Shown here: positions 51,593 to 59,443 of the stretch, in pieces | How the letters are laid out: each line of letters opens with the position of its first letter | Position numbering within the stretch: position 1 is the first letter of the stretch | Assembly: GCF_000213055.1 (NCBI RefSeq) | Contig: NZ_CM001165.1 | Coordinates: 1,116,001 to 1,180,000, forward strand | DNA from: Streptomyces sp. Tu6071 | GTDB lineage: Bacteria > Actinomycetota > Actinomycetes > Streptomycetales > Streptomycetaceae | DNA: 64,000 nucleotides | Reading direction: 5' to 3' | The notes under the pieces: model-generated | Seen by the model: the letters and a program-made list of their open reading frames with translations, nothing else | Database searches by the model: none | Told to the model about the DNA's origin: nothing | Made by a program: the position numbers and the translations under genes

Positions 51593-52939
51593 TCACAGAC
51601 TGCTCCCGAGGTTGGCGAGTGTGTCGAAGAGGCCGAAGACACCGGCCGCGAGAGGGACCGAGACGACCGCCAGGACTGTGGCGAGGCCACTTGGCCAGCT
51701 CGGTCGCTCCTGCTCGGCGGGGCGCAGAGCCGCGCCGAAAGCGAGGAACAGCCCGCAGGCGAGCACGACGATCCCCGCGACGAAGGCGCCGAGCGGCCCG
51801 GCCGACGGGGAGTCGAGCACGTACTCGGGAACGCGGACGGCGAGGGCGAGCAGACCGAGGACGGCCGCAGCGAGCTGTGGGCCCACAGCGCTGAGCACCC
51901 GCACGCTCCCGGCCTGCAGGAGCAGGCCCACGCCGACGCACGCGGCGAGCACGAGCGCGTACAGGTCATCGGTGAAGGCGAGGACGAGCAAGGAGGAGGC
52001 GAGCCCGGCGGAGGCCACGGCGCTGAGTGTGGTGAGGAGCCAGTTGCCGCGCCGTACGACGGCCGCCACGTCGTCCGGGTCGATGATCTCGGCTCCGGTG
52101 TCCGCTCTCATCGGGACGAGCACCGCGATCAGGCTGGTGAGCCGGGGCAGCAGCCCGGCGAGGAGGAACAGGACCGTGGCCACCACGGCGGCCGAGCCGA
52201 CGGCACTCGCGTGCGACAGCGCCAGCGGGACGACGAACAGCGCCACGATCACGGCGAAGATCTGCAGGAGCACGGTGCTCGCCGTCGGCAGGGCGAGGAG
52301 CCCGGCCAGGGCCCCGACCACGGCCGCCACCGCGACCGCCACCGGCGTGGCGTGCGGTCCTTGCACCGGTCCACCGAGTCCCGCCATCGCCATGAGCGGG
52401 CAGGCCGCGAGGGCGAGGATGCGGCGCACCACGGGCGGTACGGGCCAGTTCTTGCGCGTGGCGTAGCGGGCCAGGAGGGCGCAGCCGAGGGAGGTGAGCG
52501 CGACGAGCACCCAGGAGGCGGCGACCGGCCGGTGCGCGCCGAGCCAGGACGCCGAGCCGAGGGTGACGAGGAGCCCGGCGAGCACGACGCTCTGGGCCCG
52601 CCGTCGCGCGTTCCACAACGCGCCGTCACTGCGGGCACTCGCCACCTGCTCGTCGAGGTCGGTGACCTGCAACTCATCGCGCTCCGCGGCACGTTGGTCC
52701 CGCAGATAGAGCACGGCACCATCGAGTACGCCCGCTGCCGCAAGGGAGGAGCCGGGAGCGAGGGGCATGCCCCCGGACTCGGCGAGCGACCAGACCGGAG
52801 CCAGGTCCTCGGGCTCCGTCTGGCCGCACAGGGTCGCGAGCCGAGGTGTGTACTCGGCGATGGGTGCCTGCGCGGGAAGCGCGAGGTCGACGCGTCTGCG
52901 CTCGCCGACGACAGTGACCCGGCAACGTTCATCGGGCAC
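51593..52939 (-). CDS. eccD: Type VII secretion channel protein EccD
   Basis: The 448-residue protein starts with a ubiquitin-like YukD-type domain (about 1-85: RCRVTVVGERRRVDLALPAQ to GVLDGAVLYLRDQ). After a hydrophilic joint it has about eleven membrane helices from residue 118 to the end, the usual EccD topology forming the inner-membrane pore. A hydrophilic loop (PMRADTGAEIIDPDDVAAVV) lies in the middle, as in EccD. It follows two WXG100 genes and precedes the AAA+ gene. The GTG start has GAAGGA eight bases upstream. Confidence 0.92.
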   Translation of the reverse strand: MPDERCRVTVVGERRRVDLALPAQAPIAEYTPRLATLCGQTEPEDLAPVWSLAESGGMPLAPGSSLAAAGVLDGAVLYLRDQRAAERDELQVTDLDEQVASARSDGALWNARRRAQSVVLAGLLVTLGSASWLGAHRPVAASWVLVALTSLGCALLARYATRKNWPVPPVVRRILALAACPLMAMAGLGGPVQGPHATPVAVAVAAVVGALAGLLALPTASTVLLQIFAVIVALFVVPLALSHASAVGSAAVVATVLFLLAGLLPRLTSLIAVLVPMRADTGAEIIDPDDVAAVVRRGNWLLTTLSAVASAGLASSLLVLAFTDDLYALVLAACVGVGLLLQAGSVRVLSAVGPQLAAAVLGLLALAVRVPEYVLDSPSAGPLGAFVAGIVVLACGLFLAFGAALRPAEQERPSWPSGLATVLAVVSVPLAAGVFGLFDTLANLGSSL

Positions 52940-53015
52940 GAAAATGTTCCTTCGATATGGGCGTGCGGAACCAGTCGGGAGGCGGACGGGGCCGCCGTCC
53001 CCGCGAGTTGAGAGC

Positions 53016-53330
53016 TCAGTGCCGCCAGGTCGACATGTTCGACCACTCGGCGTCGCTGTAGTTGTTCCAGTTGACGTGCATCGCCTGGGCGATGCGGCCG
53101 AGCACTCCGTCGGGCCCGAAGAGCCCTTCGGCGGCCATGTCCCACTCGTTCTGCAGGTCTTGGTAGTACGACGCCGCCTGGCTCTCGCGCCAGGCGTCGG
53201 CCAGCGGGGCGAGCTGCGACTTCAGCGCCTGGAGCTCGCCGGAGATCTCCCCCGCCCGCGCGTTGAGCGTACCGCCCGCGGCGGCGAGGCCCTCGCCTAC
53301 GTAGATCGGCGTACCGTCGACATTGGGCAT
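53016..53330 (-). CDS. WXG100-like protein (WRE variant)
   Basis: The 104-residue protein has helix one (GGTLNARAGEISGELQALKS), then LADAWRESQAASY (Trp47), then helix two and a tail ending WSNMSTWRH. It lies between the first WXG100 gene and eccD, and pairs with it as in esxBA. AAGGAG is just upstream of ATG 53330. Confidence 0.9.
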   Translation of the reverse strand: MPNVDGTPIYVGEGLAAAGGTLNARAGEISGELQALKSQLAPLADAWRESQAASYYQDLQNEWDMAAEGLFGPDGVLGRIAQAMHVNWNNYSDAEWSNMSTWRH

Positions 53331-53385
53331 GGTCTCTCCTTGGTTGTCCGGCCGTCGGCCCCGGGACACCGCCCGGGGCGGCGGA

Positions 53386-53751
53386 TCAGTTGAAGTTGGT
53401 CCCCGCCGGCGCCTTCGGCACGTCCTGGCCGAGTGCGACGAGGTTGTTGATGTTCTGCTGCTCGGATTCCTTGTAGTTCACGTAGTTGCCCTGAAGGCCC
53501 TTGGAAATGCCCTCGAGGGCGTCGTGCAGCATTCGTGCGTAGATGTCGTACTCGGCCATGAGCGTCTGGAACTGGGTGTGGGCGATGCCCTGCCAGCTCG
53601 CCTCCAGGCTCTGCACGTACGTCTTCAGCTCGCCGAGCTGGGTCGCGATCTCGGTCGCGGTACTGGCCGTGTTGCTGGACGCGTTGGCCAGGTACTCCGG
53701 CGTGACGCGGTACGTGACGCCGCCGACGCTCACAGGGGGCTGCTCAGCCAT
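53386..53751 (-). CDS. WXG100-family protein, first gene of the type VII operon
   Basis: The 121-residue protein has the canonical hairpin with SLEASWQGIAHTQF (Trp53, WQG). Helix one (NASSNTASTATEIATQLGEL) and helix two (QTLMAEYDIYARMLHDALEG) are clear, and the tail is Asn/Ala-rich. It is 55 bp from the next gene and is the likely first cistron. GAAGGG is upstream of ATG 53751. Confidence 0.92.
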   Translation of the reverse strand: MAEQPPVSVGGVTYRVTPEYLANASSNTASTATEIATQLGELKTYVQSLEASWQGIAHTQFQTLMAEYDIYARMLHDALEGISKGLQGNYVNYKESEQQNINNLVALGQDVPKAPAGTNFN

Positions 53752-53781
53752 GGATTTCCGCCCTTCTCGCCTGCTACCGCG

Positions 53782-53850
53782 AGTATTCAAACATTTCAGG
53801 GTTTACGACTGCCCTCCTGTGAGCCCGATTGAGCAGTACTTGAACATCTC
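53782..53850 (-). promoter_or_regulatory. Pair of 16-bp direct repeats upstream of the first WXG100 gene
   Basis: AGTATTCAAACATTTC (53782-53797) and AGTACTTGAACATCTC (53835-53850) match at 12 of 16 positions, 53 bp apart (about five helical turns), in an AT-rich patch 31-100 bp upstream of the operon start. They look like activator sites, but I see no clear promoter hexamers. Confidence 0.45.
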
Positions 53851-53964
53851 GTGAGCACCCTGACCGCGGGCCCGGAGGAGGCGGGGCGGCCTGCGTGCCG
53901 GACCTCGCAGTCGAGGCCGGTCCACAGGCGGCGGCTGCCGTCGGAAGTACGAGTGAGCTGGAGT

Positions 53965-54640
53965 TGCACGCCACGGCGGACGCGGCTCAGGAGCAGCAGG
54001 GCGCAAGTGGCCCTGGTCACGGGCGCAGAGCATGTCCCACTGGGTGTCCCAGGCGTCCCCTGTGTGCCCAGGAACGCGTCCGCGGCCTCGCCTCCGGTGA
54101 CCGCCGCGAGCCGTTCCAGCACTTCGAAGACGGCGCTGAAGGCCAGGCGGGCACAGACGGTGAGCGGCGCAAGCCAGCGGCCGCCGCGCGACGGGGGGGT
54201 ACGGACCAGGGGTTCGCGTACCAGGACGGCTGGGACGAAGCCCTGAACGAGGTGGCCGAGACGGTCGTACAGGTTGCGCTCCCATCCGAGCCGGTCACGC
54301 ACCCAGTCCCCTGCCGGCACCTCCGCGTAGGCGTAGTGACCGCCCACCACGAGGCTCGGCGCGTGCGCCGCCAGCAGCCCGCACAACAGGTCACTCAGCG
54401 TAAGACGGCAGCGCAGCAGGATCGCCTGGGGGCAGGCCTGCCATCACCCGCACCGTCTCCAGCACCCAGGTCGTCGGATCGGCAGCGCCGAGCCGCGACG
54501 CGACGAGCGCCATAGTCACCACGACGGCGAGGACGGCCCGCAGACGGCGCCGAGGCGGCGCGCTCGCCTTCGATGTCTTCCGCGCGGGGCTGCTGTCGTT
54601 GCGACCGCCCCTCCGTGCCGGCCACGTCCGCGGCTGCGAG
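53965..54640 (-). pseudogene. DUF2238 (YjdF-like) membrane protein with several frameshifts
   Basis: Stitching frames gives the family: LRAVLAVVVTMALVASRL, DPTTWVLETVRVMAGL (about 54430-54530), then, after a frame change near 54425, DLLCGLLAAHAPSLVVGGHY, AYAEVPAGDWVRDRLGW, YDRLGHLVQGFVPA, then AADAFLGTQG; a second change gives GDAWDTQWDML; a third returns to ATCALLLLSRV. The HYxYAEVP, YDRLGHxxQGFVPA and DTQWDM motifs are the family hallmarks. At least three indels make it non-functional. Confidence 0.8.
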
Positions 54641-55993
54641 CGGAGCGCGCTGCTGGGGCTTGTCTGACGGGCCCGCGCGCCGGACTCCTTGCGGGGCTCG
54701 GGCTCGTGTTCCCCCTCCTACCCCAAGTGCAGAGATACCGCGGCAAGGCCGCTCGCACGCCATGGTCTGCGCCCAGGCAACCTGGGCCTCTTACGTACTT
54801 GTGGTCGACGTCCCGTGTCGCGCCCGGTGGCGGTGGAGTGCCGCCTGATGCTTCTGGCCTGTTCACTGCACGAGTTCGCGGTTCTCGCTCTCGTCGGCCA
54901 TGGCGTCACGCTGGCTGTCTCCCGTGTCACGCGACCGGTGCTGCGCGCACGGGGTGTGGCCGCTGTGGGCATTGCACCGCTGGCCGTCATGGGTGCGGGC
55001 CAGTCGGCGCGGGTGTCCCGGATCGAGGGACCGGGGCGGCCTCACCACCTCCTGATCGTGGCCGGCGTCGGCGTCGCGCGCGCTTTGGAGACCCTGAGGG
55101 CTCAGGGGCCGGTAGGGCTTCCGCCCCCGGCCGTACCGATCCTCGTGCTCCCGCGTCTCCTGCCGCCCGTCCTCTCGCTGGTGAAGCTCCCCTTCGTCGA
55201 TCGGTACGTGGTCGACGGCAACGTGGGAGTCGCCGTGCTGCTCGGCGCGTGGACGATCACGCCCATCCGCGGCAGAAGAAGCACTCCCGCACAGCATGGA
55301 TCGCCGCGGTCGCCGTACTGGCCGAACTCGTGCAGCCGAGTCTGTCCCTACGGACTCCAGGGAGTCGCCGCAATGACGCCACAGCGATCAGCGCCACCGT
55401 ACGCGAGCAGGGCCGCCCCGGCGGCGGACTGCTCTACCTCGTTGTCCACGCCCGGGCCTTGACCGCGGCCCATCCCGAGGACACTCGGCTGCTGCAAGAT
55501 CTCGCAGTGGCGCAGGCCCCGTTTCATCGCACGCCCTTGCAGGTGCGAGGCCGCAGGCCCGCGAGATCACGCCGCGCATACCGGCACCGTCACGCCCGTC
55601 ATGCAGGAGGCGGCGGGGGAGGTGGAATTCGACCGCTTCGCCGCGGTCCGGGCACTCGGCGTGCCCCCGCCGGCCGATCCGGGGGCGCGAAAAGACGCAC
55701 TCTGCGGCTCCATTCTCATGAGCACGCGACAGCCCGCGCCCATGGGGCCCGGGTGACCGTCCACGTCCGGAACCGCGACCCCGCCTCCGAGGGCCGGGCA
55801 GCCTCCGTACAGGAGCGGTGGTCGCAGAATTCCGCTGCCCGGCCCCCGGATGTCGCGTCGCGGGCGGAGTCCTGGCCGATCCTGTGGGCGAGAGCGTCAG
55901 CCGGATGGGGCGACCACCGGATGCACCCCCTTGTTCCACCGGCCCCTTGACACTACTCTCAAGTAATTTCCTTTGCTGGAAGGCGAGTTGAAG
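54641..55993. other. 1.35-kb stretch with only decayed fragments
   Basis: No intact gene. A plus-strand frame at 54848-55260 has hydrophobic runs (LVGHGVTLAVSRVTR, VDGNVGVAVLLGAWTI) that may be a broken membrane-sensor head. A 51-residue frame at 55601-55756 (EVEFDRFAAVRALGVPPPAD then ALCGSILMST) reads like a natural C-terminus of unknown family. The last 60 bp carry the probable promoter of the UspA gene, with TTGACA at about 55947. Confidence 0.45.
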
Positions 55994-56443
55994 ATGAGCG
56001 GCTATGAAATGATCATGGTCGGGACGGACGGGTCCGAATCGTCTTTCGCAGCCGTGGAGAGTGCGGCCCGGCTTGCCGCAACGTGCGGAGCGGGACTCGT
56101 CATCGTCTGCGCCTACGATCCGATGGAGGGGTCCGAGCTCGTGAGGGCGCAGGACAGACTGGGGACAGAGGCATACCAGGTGGTCGGCTCGGCACCCGCC
56201 GAGAGCGGCTTGCGTATCGCAGCGGACCGCGCTCGTGCACAGGGTGCCGAGCAGGTGAGGACCACGGCGGTGCAGGGGGAGCCGGTGGCAGTGCTGACGC
56301 GCGCAGCACGAAAGCACTCCGCCGACCTCCTGGTCGTCGGCAACCGAGGACTCCGCTCCCTGGCAGGACGCATTCTGGGATCGGTTCCCGCGGACATCGC
56401 CCGTAAGGCCCGCCTGGACGTGCTGATCGTGCACACGACGTGA
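55994..56443 (+). CDS. Universal stress protein (UspA family, ATP-binding)
   Basis: The 149-residue protein is one USP domain: MIMVGTDGSESSFAAVESAA at the start and the ATP-binding GNRGLRSLAGRILGS (G-2x-G-9x-G-S/T) near the end, followed by RLDVLIVHTT. The cyclase gene starts inside its stop codon (GTGA), so translation is coupled. GGAAGG lies upstream of the ATG, at a slightly long spacing. Confidence 0.9.
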   Translation: MSGYEMIMVGTDGSESSFAAVESAARLAATCGAGLVIVCAYDPMEGSELVRAQDRLGTEAYQVVGSAPAESGLRIAADRARAQGAEQVRTTAVQGEPVAVLTRAARKHSADLLVVGNRGLRSLAGRILGSVPADIARKARLDVLIVHTT

Positions 56444-57531
56444 GTGGCGCGGAGACCGGCGCCGATCAGGCCGACGCTCCCGGGGCGCACCCTTCGCTGG
56501 AGGAGGCACTCCTCGGCGGCGCACGCCGGTGGACGCGACGCGAGGTCGCCGAGCTGGCCGGCATACCGGGCGAGCGGACCGAACGGATCTGGAAGGCGCT
56601 GGGCTTTCCCACCGCCGACGACAAGGCGAGGGTCTTCACGGATGCCGATGTCGAGGCCCTGCGGGTCGGAGAGCGCCTGATCGCCGCGGGTCTGATGACC
56701 GAGCACAGCGAGACGGCGATGGCGCGCGCCCTGGGACATCATTTGTCGAGGCTGGCGGAATGGCAGGTCGACACCCTGCTGGCCTGGCTCGAGCCCGACG
56801 ACCTCCCCGAGGGCGGTGAGGGGGCTCTGGCGACTCACGCTCTCGCGCTGCTGCCGGAGATGGAATTGTTGCAACGACACGTGTGGCGCCGCCATCTCGC
56901 CGCCCGCACCCAGCGCGCCCGCGCGGAGACACGATACGGCTCCTCCGCGGCAAGGGGGACGCGGCCCGCCCGCGCGGCTTCCTCCAGCGCGTCGAGGGCT
57001 GAGCACCTGCCGCCCGGGGACGCCGGCCTGCGCACGCTCGCCGTGGGCTTCACCGACATGGTCGGCTACACACGCCTGACCCGCGCACCGAGCTCGACCG
57101 ACTTCATGCGGGTACTCGACTCCTTCGAGGAACTCACCTCAAGTGCGGTCGTCGACGGCGGCGGGCGAAGCGTGAAGACGATCGGTGACGAGATCCTCTA
57201 CGTCTGCGAATCGCCCGCCGCCGCCGCGAGCATCGCACTCGAACTGGCGGCCGGATCCGGAACCGGGCAGTTGCCCACCGTGCGCACGGGCCTGGCATAC
57301 GGGGAGGTGCTTCACCGGTTCGGTGACGTATACGGCGCGGTGGTCAACGTCGCCGCACGCCTGACCAGTCTCGCCCGCTCCGGCACGGTCCTGATCGACA
57401 CCGCCCTGGCGAGCGAACTCCACGGCTGCGCGCACTACGAGCTCACCGCGCTCCGCCCCGTGTCCGTACGCGGGTACAGCCGCCTGCGGCCCACCCTCCT
57501 CAAACACGCCGGACGAACCCCACGCGGGTGA
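56440..57531 (+). CDS. Class III adenylate cyclase with an N-terminal regulatory domain (Rv1264 type)
   Basis: The 363-residue protein begins with the helical adenylate-cyclase regulatory domain (about 15-130: RRWTRREVAELAGI, RVFTDADVEALRVGE, MTEHSETAMARALG). A helical linker leads to the catalytic domain (about 200-345), with metal-site Asp in GFTDMVGYTRL, substrate Lys in SVKTIGDEILY followed by the second Asp, and transition-state Asn/Arg in AVVNVAARLTS. All key residues are present, so cAMP synthesis is expected. The N-terminal part resembles the pH-sensing domain of Rv1264. It starts 4 bp inside the uspA gene. Confidence 0.92.
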   Translation: MSGAETGADQADAPGAHPSLEEALLGGARRWTRREVAELAGIPGERTERIWKALGFPTADDKARVFTDADVEALRVGERLIAAGLMTEHSETAMARALGHHLSRLAEWQVDTLLAWLEPDDLPEGGEGALATHALALLPEMELLQRHVWRRHLAARTQRARAETRYGSSAARGTRPARAASSSASRAEHLPPGDAGLRTLAVGFTDMVGYTRLTRAPSSTDFMRVLDSFEELTSSAVVDGGGRSVKTIGDEILYVCESPAAAASIALELAAGSGTGQLPTVRTGLAYGEVLHRFGDVYGAVVNVAARLTSLARSGTVLIDTALASELHGCAHYELTALRPVSVRGYSRLRPTLLKHAGRTPRG

Positions 57532-58160
57532 GCGGGACTCTCGTCCCCGTCTCGGCTGTGCATCGCTCGCAAGGAACGCCGAGGCAGGCGTGCCGCTGCC
57601 CCCGTTCCAGAGGTGGGCGGGTGGTCACCGCCGGAGACGGATCCGCGTCACCAACCCGGCGACCACGCAGTAGGCCCCTACACCGTGCGTGTCTGGGACG
57701 CTCCGTCGGCGAGCTCCTCAGCCTCGACATGGCCACACCCGCCAAAGGCCGCTTCATCGGAGCAGCCCACGCCGCGGATGGGCCCGTCACCCAACGCCGT
57801 AGGACGGCCGTTGAGGAGCCAGCCATCCTCGTCGAGCGACTTCCCGCACACCGAACTTCCACGCCGCAGCAGGACGACACGACTTCTTTGCCCACCAGGC
57901 AGGCCCGGGCAGCCGCGGCAGCGGCAGTCGGCGCCGTCCTCAGCCTCATCGACAACTGGCTCAGCGACGGCCTGGTTGCCACCGAAGACGAAGTAGGGAC
58001 CTGGACCGGCGTCACCGCACTTGCCGTCTACACGGGAACGGCAGACCCGACCGACCGCCCCAGGAGCGCGTAAGAAGCAAGGACGTGGACGACGATCGGC
58101 GGGCCGTCGTGCTGCACCCAGCCTTCAGCATCGATCATGTCACCTGGCACCATGATCGGC
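57532..58160. other. Intergenic stretch with a possible broken regulator
   Basis: About 630 bp. The only protein-like frame is the one listed at 57690-58073. No repeat was found. Confidence 0.4.
57690..58073 (+). pseudogene. Possible C-terminal remnant of a TetR-like regulator
   Basis: The frame reads VGELLSLDMATPAKGRFIGA and AAAAAVGAVLSLIDNWLSDG, resembling the ligand-binding half of TetR proteins. There is no helix-turn-helix upstream, and the 5' part of the frame is Arg-rich and unnatural. Low certainty. Confidence 0.3.
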
Positions 58161-58790
58161 ATGAGCGAGACAACGGAAGCCGAAGACAACGAAGTTGCTG
58201 TCCTGACCACGCCCCAGGAGTGGCGTGGCTTTCTGGAGCAGTACAGCTTGCTGTATGCGAAAGTCCGCGCCGACGAGGAAGAGCTGGGCGATCTCCTGGA
58301 CGAGGACCAGATCGAGGCACTGGAAGAAGGCGGGCGCGTCGATCTGTGGCTCGGCGGGGCCGCCGCCCGGGAGGAAGCTCTCGACGTTGCCGAAGATCGG
58401 CTCGGCGTGACCTTCCCGCCCAGCCTGCGCGGGTTCTTCCTGGCGAGTGACGGGTGGACGCGCCTTGAGGACAACGTGGACGCCGTCCACCCTTGCGGCC
58501 GCCTGGGGTGGATGCGCGACAGCGAGGCCGGCAGTCGCGTAATCGAGACCTACGCCTCCATCACCGGCAACGAGGACGACGTCGAACTGTTCCGCCGGTC
58601 TCTCCAGATCGCCCGGGGCGAGGACTTCTGGCTGCTGGATCCGACCGAGGCCGGGCCAGACGGCGAATGGGCCGCCTACGAATTCGCACCCAAGTACGGC
58701 GACACCACCAAGCACCCCAGCTTCTACGCTCTCTTCCGCACCGGATACGAGAGCATGCAAGAAGACGCGGACGACGAGGACCTGGACTGA
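58161..58790 (+). CDS. SMI1/KNR4 (SUKH) family protein
   Basis: The 209-residue protein holds the SUKH core: EALDVAEDRLGVTFPPSLRG, FFLASDGW and, later, ITGNEDDVELF and HPSFYALFRTGYESM. Both ends are acidic (EDADDEDLD). SUKH proteins commonly neutralise polymorphic toxins, and two Rhs fragments lie within 5 kb. No good ribosome site precedes any of ATG 58137, 58152 or 58161; 58161 is chosen because the sequence becomes regular there. Confidence 0.82.
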   Translation: MSETTEAEDNEVAVLTTPQEWRGFLEQYSLLYAKVRADEEELGDLLDEDQIEALEEGGRVDLWLGGAAAREEALDVAEDRLGVTFPPSLRGFFLASDGWTRLEDNVDAVHPCGRLGWMRDSEAGSRVIETYASITGNEDDVELFRRSLQIARGEDFWLLDPTEAGPDGEWAAYEFAPKYGDTTKHPSFYALFRTGYESMQEDADDEDLD

Positions 58791-58887
58791 GCGCGACCGC
58801 CCAGCACCCTGCTCAAAAGAGCTCTTTGTCCCAGCAAGGCTGTTTGATATCTCGGGTGGCAGGGCGACTTCAGGCCGTCGTGCGTGC

Positions 58888-59044
58888 GTGACGATCACGC
58901 ACAGTTTTTTGGCGTCCCTGTCCATGCGGCCGCCCTTGATCTCGATCGCTCTGGATCGAGGCTCCCGGCTGCTGGAGCACGTCCTGGCCACCGGCCGCTT
59001 CGGCGTCAACGTGCTCTCGGACCAGCAAGACGCACTCGCCACCA
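58888..59044 (+). pseudogene. Flavin-reductase-like domain remnant
   Basis: The frame gives ITHSFLASLSMRPPLISIAL then GRFGVNVLSDQQDALATR, the FMN-binding core of flavin reductase-like proteins (S-F-x-S-L-S-x-x-P-P-L, then G-R-F-x-V-N-V-L). It ends where Rhs sequence begins, so two gene scraps are joined near 59045. Confidence 0.55.
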
Positions 59045-59443
59045 GACGAGGGCGGGAAGACGAGCTACGTCTACGGCGCCCCCGACCAGTACGGCATGCC
59101 CGTCATCGAGCAGGTCACGCCGAAGGAGGGGACGGCGTACATCGACCACGATCCCACCACCGGTCAGCCCCTCTCGCTCCGGACGACGAACGGGTACGAG
59201 GCGTACTACATCGTCGACGGCATCGGGAACCCGGTCCAGATCATCAACCAGTCCACGGTCCAGTCCACGATCTACGACTACAACCCCTACGGCACCGTTC
59301 AGACGACGAAGGAAACCGGCACCGCCGGCACCCAGAACCCCTACCGCTTCGTCGGCGGCACCTACGACAAGACAACGGGCTACGTGAAGTTCGACCAGCG
59401 CTGGTACGACCCCACGACTGGTCGGTCTACTGCGCAGGATCGG
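59045..59443 (+). pseudogene. Rhs/YD-repeat core fragment
   Basis: The frame reads DEGGKTSYVYGAPDQYGMPV, GNPVQIINQST, YDYNPYGTVQ and then the conserved Rhs core NPYRFVGGTYDKTTGYVKF, QRWYDPTTGRSTAQDR. After that last motif the frame becomes unrelated, so the toxin tip is missing and no N-terminal barrel is present. Confidence 0.85.
59335..59443 (+). repeat. Rhs core, left arm of a large inverted pair
   Basis: This sequence is near-identical, in inverted orientation, to 63129-63236. Both encode NPYRFVGGTY(D/E)KTT to DPTTGR; scattered third-position differences separate the copies. Confidence 0.75.

Noticed and set aside
58884..58910. Hairpin GTGCGTG-5-CACGCAC followed by six T, looking like a classical terminator
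   Set aside because: It overlaps the flavin-reductase remnant, whose own codons explain much of it, and T-run terminators are rare here. It could still end the SUKH transcript, but I did not list it.
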